Assembly: GCA_016872645.1 (NCBI GenBank)
Contig: VGZH01000007.1
Location: forward strand, 1 to 64,000
Length of the DNA stretch: 64,000 nucleotides
Reading direction: 5' to 3'
From: Planctomycetota bacterium
GTDB taxonomy: Bacteria > Planctomycetota > Planctomycetia > Planctomycetales > Planctomycetaceae
Positions 18,901-27,699 of this stretch are shown piece by piece. A program made the translations under genes and the position numbers. The notes beneath the pieces are model-generated. The model saw only the letters and a list, made by a program, of their open reading frames with translations. It ran no database searches and had not been told where the DNA came from. Each line of letters opens with the position of its first letter. Position 1 is the first letter of the stretch.

Positions 18901-21900
18901 CTATCTACGCAGCAGGTTCAGCAGGACTTGGTCTTTGAGTTCTCGCGCTCCCGACTCCGCCCTCTTCGCGAGCTGCTCCGCGAGCTCATGCAGCGATTCG
19001 TGACGCGAGCACGCAACCGACAACAGCCAGTCGTCCCACACCCGAGTGCGAGTCGCGGAACTACTCTTGCCGGTTTGCGATTCCCAGAGCGTAATTTGCT
19101 GCCTCACCAACGTCTCGGCAACCGCCGGAACCTTGTTCGCGAGGTGAATCAGTGCCAGCAGAACATGAATCCGGTCACTCGGCCGCTGCTTCATTTGCTC
19201 TTCGACAAACGCATCGAGTTCCGCCAACCGATCCGCCTCGCGAGCCGCCTCGAGCAGCAAGAACGCCGTCGATTTGAGTTCCGTAACCCCTGCCCCCGGA
19301 TCCCCAATCCCTGATCCGGTCAGCATCCGCATCGATTTCACGCCGTCATTCGGCAACGACCACGCGCGCCACAATTCGTACCGTTCTTGAGCCGGTCGGG
19401 TCTTCAGTTTCGCTGCCAGAATCGTCAAAACCGGGCCGGGGTTTTCGTCCGCGTAACGATCCGGCCAGCGCGCGTCCGCCACTTGAGCAAGCAGAGCGAT
19501 CGCCTCCTGAGTCAGCCCGGCCGAGGCGTAGTCAGTCGCAATCGCGAGCAGTTCCAACCGCCGCAGATGCTGGCCGTCCATCGCTCCGGTCGCCGACCAG
19601 GCTTGATCCATGTGGCGTAGGTGCGACGAGATCGTTTCCTTGGCTTTGTCCATCTGCCGCTGATCGAGTTGTTGCTTCGCCAGCCAGCGGCGGAGCTCAG
19701 ACATCGGATGCTCGTCGCGCGGGTAGGCTTTGCTGACCGGTGCGATCCACTGCTCGAAAAGTTTGGCGACTTGCTCACGCCTTTCGGGCAACGTTGTGAG
19801 GAGCAGAACAATCTGCGTGGCGATGCGATTGTTCTGAAGCGCCGGCTTCGACCAGTCGTGCTGTGCGAGCTTCGTCAATTCCGCATCCAGCCGCTGATCG
19901 TCGTTCGTCAGTCTCGTGATTAACAACTGAATCAGCCTCAACGGGAGCACGTTCGTGGCGGTCTTCTCACGCTCGATCAATCGCTGCGCGAGCGTGTCGA
20001 TTCGTTTCTCGGCGACGGCCAGTTCGACAAGTCGCAAAGCGAGGCTCGGCACACGGCGCTCGGCGCGGGCCGCGTGCGCCACAGCGAACACAAACACCTC
20101 GTCCGGCCGATTCGACGGCAGTACACATTCGAGCAACGTCGCGAAGATTGCGTCGGCGGCGACACCCTTCGCTCGCCATTCGGACTCGAGTGTTTCCCAG
20201 GTCACGAGGATGTCTTCGGTGATGTGACTGCTTGCCATGAAGTTGGCGTTGAACAGCGCCGTTGCAGAGATCGCTTCCTGGTCGCTTGTCAGGCCAGTGT
20301 CATTGTCGACTTTTAATTGGAACGGAACCGACTTCGGCCAGTTGATTGTGTCACGGAAGATAGCCAGCGACAGGTCAGACATCTCCGCGTTGAGCGTCAG
20401 CCGGCAGAGATCGCGAGCGCGATGCAGCCGAGTGCTCAGCCAATTGGCGGACCAGACGAATTCCTTGCCCAACATCATCGCCACGGTTTCCTCGGCCGAA
20501 CGAGGCCGCAGGACATCAACCGCCAATCGCGTCCACAACTTGCTGGCGAGATCTTTGTCACCGGCTTTCAACGCCAGTTCACCACGCTCGCGCAGGATTG
20601 CCCATTGGAAGCGCGAGTCCGCATGCAGCGCAGCCGATTCGGTGGCAAGTTCGGCGAGTTCGTGACCGAGCTGTTGATATTCCTTGTGCGCGAGACATTC
20701 TCGCGCGACCAGCCACAATCCGAGTTGCGGATGAAAGCCCGCCGGTGCGGTGCGCGGTGGCTCGGTCTTGAGATGCGACTTCGTGATTTCGACAAGTTGC
20801 GGCAGAGCGACATGGGCATCGTTTGTTTGCGGTGAAAAGAGTTCGGTGAGCGACGCGAGGAGCGCGAGCGACAGATCCGTAGGACGGACACTCGTCTGCG
20901 TCTTGTCTTTGGCATCGTCGGACGGACGGGCAGGAGGCCCCGTCCTGCGTAGCGACTCAGTCCACTTCTTCAACAGGTCTTTGTCCTGAGCGGCTTCTTT
21001 GATCAACAATACGAACGGACTGTCGAGCTGCAAGTTCGTCAGCGAATCGCCGACGACGTGCGTGAGCAGGTCGATGCGAGGCGCGAACCGGACGCCCACG
21101 TCCGGTCGATTAGATGTTCGTTCGGACGTAAGCGTCTGAACTACGATCGCTGGCAGCATCTCCGGCTTGATCGCCGCTCGTGAATTCGCGAAGCGGTGTT
21201 CGAGTTGTTCCAGCCACGTTCCGCCATCGCTGTTGTTCGCGCTGGGGAGTTGCCAGCGTGTGATCATCGCTTGAGCCAGCCGCGCGGCGACGTAGGGTTG
21301 GTCGATCTCGGCCGTGATCTTCGCCGCCTCGACGAACAGCGGGCTGCCAGCTTGCCGAGCCAATTCATCGGGATCGTTCAGCCCTGTCAGCATCCGATTG
21401 ACGATCCGCACTGCCAGTTCCTGCATCGCCGGTTCTTTGCCGAACACGCGGCATTCTTCGAGAGCCAATTCGGGAGTCGTCAATTCGTAGAACTCGGTCG
21501 CGGCGGCGAAATTACCTGCGACGGCGAGTTCGTGACCGACGCCAGTCATCAACACCTGAAAGTTGGCAGTGCGTTCTGAGTTTCCCTGAAACGCTTTGGA
21601 GAAGTCGTCGCGGCTGCGGAGCATCGCCTCGAACAGCGGAATTGCTTTCTGAATTGATCCTTGTCGTCGCAGATGGATCAGCCCCAGCGTCAAATTGCCG
21701 CCGTGTGTCCAATCGGGGTGCGATTTCATCGCTGCGAGCGTGTGAGTCTCTAATTCGTCCAACTTGCCAATCTGCTTTGCAAGCTCGATCACATTGCGAG
21801 TCAGCAGATTAGCGGGCGATCCCGCAGACTTCCTCACGATGTCGATCCCGTACCACGGACCGACGTCCTTGAATGAATCCGGGGGAACGGCCATGTCTCG

Positions 21901-24900
21901 CGCGAGCGGCCACAGCTCTTCTTGATTCCAGACAGAGCCACTCAACATCAGCAACTGCGAGGCCAGCCTTGCGCGGAAGTCAGGCGCTTCGCGGAATGCT
22001 TTCTCGAACAATTGGATGATGAGCCTGGCTCGGATCGGCGGACCTTCCAGACGAAAGACGATGCGACGGAAGAGTTCGATTCGCTGCTGATCGTTCACGG
22101 CCAGCTTCGATTTCAGCACGATGGCCGCCAGTTCATCGACATGGCCGAGTTCCGACAGGATTTGCTCCGCCTCGAACAGCACTTGAGCGGTCGCGTTGGG
22201 CAGCCGTTCGATCGCAAACAAAAAGTGCGGCACCGCAAGCTGCGCCTTTCCGGCCGAGACCAGCGCTCGCGCGAGCGTCAGGCGGAACTGCGGATCGGGG
22301 GCGTCGCTGTCCGCCAGTCGGACGAGCAGTCCTGTTTGTTTTTCCGGAGTTCCAGCCGCTCCATACAACTCTGCCAACTGTCCGAACAATTTCAGCGACT
22401 GCGGCGAACGGTCGAATTGTTGCTCAGCTTGCTCGATGAGCGGGCCCAGTCTCCCCTGTTGCCCCAATACCGCGAGTGCCTTCGTGCGCGCAGTCGAGGT
22501 CGTTGTGATCACCCGCGCCTGCTGCCCGCCGCCGAACGTCGATTGTTGCACGCTGCCGATGAGCGTGTTGGCCGGCGACGTCCGTCGAATGATTTGCTCA
22601 GCAATCTGGCACGCCTCGTCCATCTGCTTGGCGTCGATCCGTTCCTGCATCGCCTGTTGCAGCACCGCGAGGTTGTTCCCCGCTCGCTGGGGCAACCGCT
22701 GCCGAATCGCCTCGGCGTGCTCATGCAGACCCAGGCCCGACAACGTGCTCGCGAGTTGCAGCTCATCGGCCGGCTCCAGCTTCATGCCGAACAATCGCTC
22801 GGCCGCCAACTGCAAGCGTTCCGTGCGGCGAAGCTTGCCCGCTAACTGAACGGCTCGCTGCTCAATCTCTTTGAGTTGCTGGCTGTCCTTGGTCTCGATG
22901 CGATCCAACAGGTGGAGGGCGACATCAAGCTGCTCGTGCTGATGGTGTGAGACGACGACGGCGATTTGCAGCGCCGGGTTGTGCGACGCGGCGTCGAAAA
23001 GTTCGCGCATCTCGGCAAGCGCCGGATCGAACTGCTCATCCCAGACACGCACGCACGCGACCGCTAGCCGAGCGAGGTATCGGCGACGCGATCCCTCGGG
23101 CGACGAGTCCCGCTCACGCTCCAGAAACTTGAGCAGGCTCGAGGACCAATTCTGTTGTTTCGCCGACTCAAACGTCTGATACATCAATCCCATCACCGCC
23201 GCTTCCACGGACGAGTCCTGTGGTGGGAAGCTAAGCGTCACCGGCTTGACGCCGCTCGGTTTCCAGATCTGCATTTGATTTGCGACAGCAGGGAATGCCC
23301 CGACTTGCCCCTGCGAATCGACGAGGTCCGCGAATTCCGTCAGGACCAGACTCAAGAGTTTCAGAGCACCGGGCAACTCGTCGGTGCCTTGCTGCAATCG
23401 CTCGCCGATCGTGCTGTCACGGACGATCTGGCTTTGCAGGACATACGGAACCCAACGAACCGCTTGCGTCGGCTCGACACGCGCGCCGCGAATTGCTGCC
23501 GACTCCTTATAAGCGGCGGCGTACTTTGGCAGGAGCCGGAGCACCGCGTCGAACTCACCGTTCACAGAAGTGCGGAACAACAGCCACGAGAACTCGTCGG
23601 TGGTCGTCGCGTTCCGTTCGTAATCGGCCAAGAGCGCGGCCGCTTCTTTAACTTTGCCGGCACGAATCAACTCCTCACCGAAGTGATCGACCAGCGGGCG
23701 CGGCTCTGCGACACGCAGTTCGGGATGTTGCTGGAGCCGGGCATAGGCATCACGCATCGACGCGAGGCTTGATTCGCTGATCGGGTCTTTGCCACGCAAG
23801 GTTTCCCAAGCGATCACGCTCGGTGGGTTCGGTCGGCCCTGCATCGCACCCTTGAATACGAGCCAATGCGCGAGCGGATCATCGGGGACGTCGGCCGTAA
23901 GTCGCTTTGCAGTGTCTTCCAGTGCCGTCGATGAGTCTGCCAACATCGCCGAATAGACCGCGTCCCAGCCACCACGTGGCCCATCGGTACGGTACGGTCT
24001 TTGAAAGAGCACCAACACACGCGCTTGTCCGAAATCCGCCGGAGCCAGCATTGTGGTCCACACGATCAACGCCGTGTTTGACAGTTTCGTGGGAATTGCA
24101 ATTCGACTTGGTATTGGCGAAGGACTGACGCTCCGCGCGGAACTTCGAGCTGTTGGCGATCCGAAGGCGACAAGCTGCTCGATGAGTTTAGTTCTCGCTT
24201 TGAGCGCTGCGAATCGAGAACCCAGCTTCTGACTCGTCGCGGCAACCAATGCTGACGATGTCCCACTGCTGGGTGTCTCATCTGGCAGTCTCAACTGCAT
24301 GAGAGCATCGAATCGCGAGAACGCTTCGTCGTTGCGTCCTTCTGCTTGAAGGATCATTCCCGATCGAAACAGAAACTCCCACGCGTCTGGCCGATCCTGA
24401 ATCCAGCGTTCGCTCACCGCGAGAGTTTGCTTGAGTTCTCCGTTTGCCAGCAGCCGGTCGATTTCCTTGAGCGCCTTGGCAGGGTCACGTTCGGAATCGA
24501 GCCAGCGGGTGGCGAGTTTCTCGGCATCCGAGTCGCGGCCGGCTCGGCGAAGCAACACGACGAGATGCTCGTCCGCTTCGCGCTTGCGAGTCACTTCAGC
24601 CAGTCTCTGCTGATGTGCGATCGCAGCTTCCAAGTCACCGGCGGTCTCGCACAATGAGACCATCCGAGCCAGCAACGCCGCATCTCGTGGAGCTTGCGGC
24701 AGCCATCGCTCCAACTCACGCCGAGCCTGCTGCGTGTCCCCCGCCTGCTCGTGAACCTGCACCAACGCCAGCGATGCATCGCGACGCAGCTTCGGCTCCG
24801 CTCGATAACGCTCCAACCGCTGCACCAGCTTCGTGAACTCGCCGGGAAAGACGGATAACTCGGCCAGCTTGCGGATGACTTCGATGCGATCGTCGGACTT

Positions 24901-27348
24901 CGCGGTTTGCTCGAAGACCCGCCAGAGAATTTCGCGAGCCTCGTCGGTTTGAGTGCGGAGTGTGGAGTGCGGAGTGCGGATTTGGGATTTGCTTTCATTC
25001 CGCATTCCGAACTCCGCACTCCGCAATCCATCCTCCATTAATCTCTCAACCAGCTTCAATGCCAATCGTTTGTCCGCTCCATTCTGACGCGACGCTCGCC
25101 GCAGAATCTGCAGCGCCTCGGCGTTTTGTCCGTATCGCAAACAAACATCGACAACGAATTCGGCGCTCTCTGGATTCCCCGGAGCGGCCGCGAGCAATTC
25201 TCGCCCCGCCTTCAACGCTTTCTCTTTGCGGCCAAGCTTCTGTTCGAGTTCCGCAATTGCGCGCAGGGCATCAATCCGAAACCGCCGATCAAGCTTCCAC
25301 AACCGTTCGTAAAGCTCGACCGCCGAGAGCCACTGGCTGTCGAGTGTCAGCATCTTCGCCGCCGCTTGGAGGAAGAGACCGTTACGCGGGGCGAGTTCGA
25401 CAGCTTTCCTCGCGGCAACGGTTGCTTCGCGCAGCTTGTCAGCAGCTTCGAGGTACTTGGCGAGACGGAAAAAATCATTGGATGGTGACGATGCAGAAAA
25501 AGGACTACGGCTTTCGACGGGCTCTGCGTCTCTGCGTCTCTGCGTCTGTGAGTTCAATACCTCAATCCGTTCCGTCAGCAACTCCGATTCGGTAAGCACT
25601 TTGACCTCGAACTGCACCACACGGTCAAACGTCTCCGGCGTGTCGGCGAGCGCGGCAGCTTCGGCCAGCGCGGACATCGCCGAATCAAACTGCTTCCACT
25701 TGCGACGTAATTCGGCTTGTTGAAAGCGGAGTTCCAGCGACTTGCGATCCAGTTCGCACGCCGCATCAATTGTCGTGAGCGTCTCGTCGCGATATCCGAA
25801 CCGAGACAGCACCTCGGCGAGTTGTGCGAGGTTGTTGGCATTGCGTCGCGGGGCCTCAGCCATCGAACGCCAGGCCGCCAGCGATTCGTTCTTCTTGCCG
25901 GCCGAGTCCAGAACTTCGCCGAGTTGTTCCCGATGCGTAAGGGCTTCCGGTTCCAATTCAATCGCTTTGCGTAACAACTCCACCGCGTCGTTGAGTAGCG
26001 ACTTATCGGCCGACGCCATCAACCCCGCAACCTGTGCCGCAACGACGGCATCCTTCGGCTTGGCATCGACGAGCTTTCGCCAGACGGCTGCGGCACGCTT
26101 GGCAACATCGGCAGTCCGGGCGGGATCAGCTCCCGGACTTTTTGAGTCATTGCTGTTTGACGTAGTCGAGGGGCTGACGCCCACCCGCTCGCCGGATTTC
26201 AGAATCAAGAACCCCCAATCGCGGATGTAGTCGGGATTGTTTGGAGCGAGGCGATCGAGTTCCTCGTATTGCGAGAGCACTTCCGCGAACTGTTGGTCTG
26301 ACTGCAACAGTTCGATCAACTCCAGCCGCAGTTCGACGGAAGTCGGCGCGAGTTTGATGCCAGCGTCCAATCGCGTCCGCGCATCCTTGCGGCGATCTTG
26401 TGAGACCAACGCCCGCGACAACCGCACCACCGCATCGAGATCGTCCGGTTGCTTCACCAACCGCTCTTCGTAGTGCTTGATAAGTCCTGCCGCATCGTCC
26501 TTCGCGAGGAATGCCTCTTCGACGCGCCGCCGAGTTTCGCGAAACAGCCAATGGTCCTGCTTGAGCCCACCCAGCAACCGATCGGCCTCGGCCAGCGCCT
26601 TCTCGAACTGGCCGAGCTTCAACCGCAGATCAACTGCTTCGAGTTCAAACTCCGACCGGCGATACAAATCTTTGGTTGCGCGTGCCAACGCTTCAAAACG
26701 TGGCAACGCCGCTTCCCAATGACCGTCGTCGAGCAACGTCTTGGCGATCAACTCTGGCACACGCGGATCGTTCGGGACAAGTTTTTCGAGCCGCGTCCAA
26801 ACTTCAATCACCTGGTCGCCGGGAGCCAGTCGTTGCTGCACTCGGCCCAGCGTTTGAAAAACGTCGAGCAGATCCGTGGGAGCCGGCTTCCGCTGAACCG
26901 CGCGTTCGAGGGCCACCGCCGCATCGGCCCAGCGGTTGAGCGTCATCAAATTCTGGCCCAACGAAAACGACGCGATAGCGCTCTTGGGCAACAATTCTTC
27001 GGCGCGCTCAAACGCTGTCTGAGCCTCTTCCGCATCCCCTTGCGAAGACTCGATGAGGCCCACGACGAACCAAGCTCGGCCGGCATCCTCGAACTCGGTG
27101 GCTTCGGCTTTCTCTCGCAACCGAATGATCAATTCATCGAGTGACTCGTGGTCGAGATGAAACTCAACGACTTTGTCGAGTGCCGTTCCCCTGCGTGGAT
27201 TCCGTTCCAGCACAAACAGAAACCGTTCGGCCGACTTTCGCGCCTCCGCTTCGGCTTCGTCCTCGTTTTGCGAAAACGTCGGTCGCGCGACGAAGAGGCA
27301 CACGCTGCTCACAAGGGCGAGGGCAATCGCAAACAGGCGGGTATTCAA
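18901..27348 (-). CDS. Giant secreted TPR-repeat protein (2815 aa)
   Basis: Single uninterrupted ORF; signal peptide MNTRLFAIALALVSSVCLFVARPTFS; repeated TPR-like helices throughout (e.g. GLIESSQGDAEEAQTAFERAEELLPKSAIASFSLGQNLMTLNRWADAAVALERAV). Confidence 0.85.
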   Translation of the reverse strand: MNTRLFAIALALVSSVCLFVARPTFSQNEDEAEAEARKSAERFLFVLERNPRRGTALDKVVEFHLDHESLDELIIRLREKAEATEFEDAGRAWFVVGLIESSQGDAEEAQTAFERAEELLPKSAIASFSLGQNLMTLNRWADAAVALERAVQRKPAPTDLLDVFQTLGRVQQRLAPGDQVIEVWTRLEKLVPNDPRVPELIAKTLLDDGHWEAALPRFEALARATKDLYRRSEFELEAVDLRLKLGQFEKALAEADRLLGGLKQDHWLFRETRRRVEEAFLAKDDAAGLIKHYEERLVKQPDDLDAVVRLSRALVSQDRRKDARTRLDAGIKLAPTSVELRLELIELLQSDQQFAEVLSQYEELDRLAPNNPDYIRDWGFLILKSGERVGVSPSTTSNSNDSKSPGADPARTADVAKRAAAVWRKLVDAKPKDAVVAAQVAGLMASADKSLLNDAVELLRKAIELEPEALTHREQLGEVLDSAGKKNESLAAWRSMAEAPRRNANNLAQLAEVLSRFGYRDETLTTIDAACELDRKSLELRFQQAELRRKWKQFDSAMSALAEAAALADTPETFDRVVQFEVKVLTESELLTERIEVLNSQTQRRRDAEPVESRSPFSASSPSNDFFRLAKYLEAADKLREATVAARKAVELAPRNGLFLQAAAKMLTLDSQWLSAVELYERLWKLDRRFRIDALRAIAELEQKLGRKEKALKAGRELLAAAPGNPESAEFVVDVCLRYGQNAEALQILRRASRQNGADKRLALKLVERLMEDGLRSAEFGMRNESKSQIRTPHSTLRTQTDEAREILWRVFEQTAKSDDRIEVIRKLAELSVFPGEFTKLVQRLERYRAEPKLRRDASLALVQVHEQAGDTQQARRELERWLPQAPRDAALLARMVSLCETAGDLEAAIAHQQRLAEVTRKREADEHLVVLLRRAGRDSDAEKLATRWLDSERDPAKALKEIDRLLANGELKQTLAVSERWIQDRPDAWEFLFRSGMILQAEGRNDEAFSRFDALMQLRLPDETPSSGTSSALVAATSQKLGSRFAALKARTKLIEQLVAFGSPTARSSARSVSPSPIPSRIAIPTKLSNTALIVWTTMLAPADFGQARVLVLFQRPYRTDGPRGGWDAVYSAMLADSSTALEDTAKRLTADVPDDPLAHWLVFKGAMQGRPNPPSVIAWETLRGKDPISESSLASMRDAYARLQQHPELRVAEPRPLVDHFGEELIRAGKVKEAAALLADYERNATTTDEFSWLLFRTSVNGEFDAVLRLLPKYAAAYKESAAIRGARVEPTQAVRWVPYVLQSQIVRDSTIGERLQQGTDELPGALKLLSLVLTEFADLVDSQGQVGAFPAVANQMQIWKPSGVKPVTLSFPPQDSSVEAAVMGLMYQTFESAKQQNWSSSLLKFLERERDSSPEGSRRRYLARLAVACVRVWDEQFDPALAEMRELFDAASHNPALQIAVVVSHHQHEQLDVALHLLDRIETKDSQQLKEIEQRAVQLAGKLRRTERLQLAAERLFGMKLEPADELQLASTLSGLGLHEHAEAIRQRLPQRAGNNLAVLQQAMQERIDAKQMDEACQIAEQIIRRTSPANTLIGSVQQSTFGGGQQARVITTTSTARTKALAVLGQQGRLGPLIEQAEQQFDRSPQSLKLFGQLAELYGAAGTPEKQTGLLVRLADSDAPDPQFRLTLARALVSAGKAQLAVPHFLFAIERLPNATAQVLFEAEQILSELGHVDELAAIVLKSKLAVNDQQRIELFRRIVFRLEGPPIRARLIIQLFEKAFREAPDFRARLASQLLMLSGSVWNQEELWPLARDMAVPPDSFKDVGPWYGIDIVRKSAGSPANLLTRNVIELAKQIGKLDELETHTLAAMKSHPDWTHGGNLTLGLIHLRRQGSIQKAIPLFEAMLRSRDDFSKAFQGNSERTANFQVLMTGVGHELAVAGNFAAATEFYELTTPELALEECRVFGKEPAMQELAVRIVNRMLTGLNDPDELARQAGSPLFVEAAKITAEIDQPYVAARLAQAMITRWQLPSANNSDGGTWLEQLEHRFANSRAAIKPEMLPAIVVQTLTSERTSNRPDVGVRFAPRIDLLTHVVGDSLTNLQLDSPFVLLIKEAAQDKDLLKKWTESLRRTGPPARPSDDAKDKTQTSVRPTDLSLALLASLTELFSPQTNDAHVALPQLVEITKSHLKTEPPRTAPAGFHPQLGLWLVARECLAHKEYQQLGHELAELATESAALHADSRFQWAILRERGELALKAGDKDLASKLWTRLAVDVLRPRSAEETVAMMLGKEFVWSANWLSTRLHRARDLCRLTLNAEMSDLSLAIFRDTINWPKSVPFQLKVDNDTGLTSDQEAISATALFNANFMASSHITEDILVTWETLESEWRAKGVAADAIFATLLECVLPSNRPDEVFVFAVAHAARAERRVPSLALRLVELAVAEKRIDTLAQRLIEREKTATNVLPLRLIQLLITRLTNDDQRLDAELTKLAQHDWSKPALQNNRIATQIVLLLTTLPERREQVAKLFEQWIAPVSKAYPRDEHPMSELRRWLAKQQLDQRQMDKAKETISSHLRHMDQAWSATGAMDGQHLRRLELLAIATDYASAGLTQEAIALLAQVADARWPDRYADENPGPVLTILAAKLKTRPAQERYELWRAWSLPNDGVKSMRMLTGSGIGDPGAGVTELKSTAFLLLEAAREADRLAELDAFVEEQMKQRPSDRIHVLLALIHLANKVPAVAETLVRQQITLWESQTGKSSSATRTRVWDDWLLSVACSRHESLHELAEQLAKRAESGARELKDQVLLNLLRR

Positions 27349-27551
27349 GGCGGGAGTCTCCGACGCTGACCGTTCGTCGCAACGAGTCTATCGCGAGCCA
27401 AGATGACCAGCCAGCAGCAGTTATGAGGCTTCCGTGATCGAAGTTTGCTGGTGTTCGGCACGCAGTCTGGGGCAAAACCGCCACTCGACCACTCCGCCGA
27501 CAACCGTTAGCATCCCCGCCCCTCGCATGACCCACCGAGTTGACTTTCGCG

Positions 27552-27673
27552 CACCGGGCCTGTCCCGGTGGTTTCCTGGCTTCTGCACTACTTGCTGTCG
27601 GGTGGTCGATCGCAAGCGACTTATGATCCCGAAGTAGCGCAAAAGCCAACGAGCCACCGGGACAAGCCCGGTG
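27552..27673. repeat. Inverted repeat upstream of lepA
   Basis: caccgggcctgtcccggtgg (27552-27571) versus ccaccgggacaagcccggtg (27654-27673), 19/20 complementary. Confidence 0.8.
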
Positions 27674-27699
27674 GGGTGGCACTGTTGGTTAAAGGTTTC

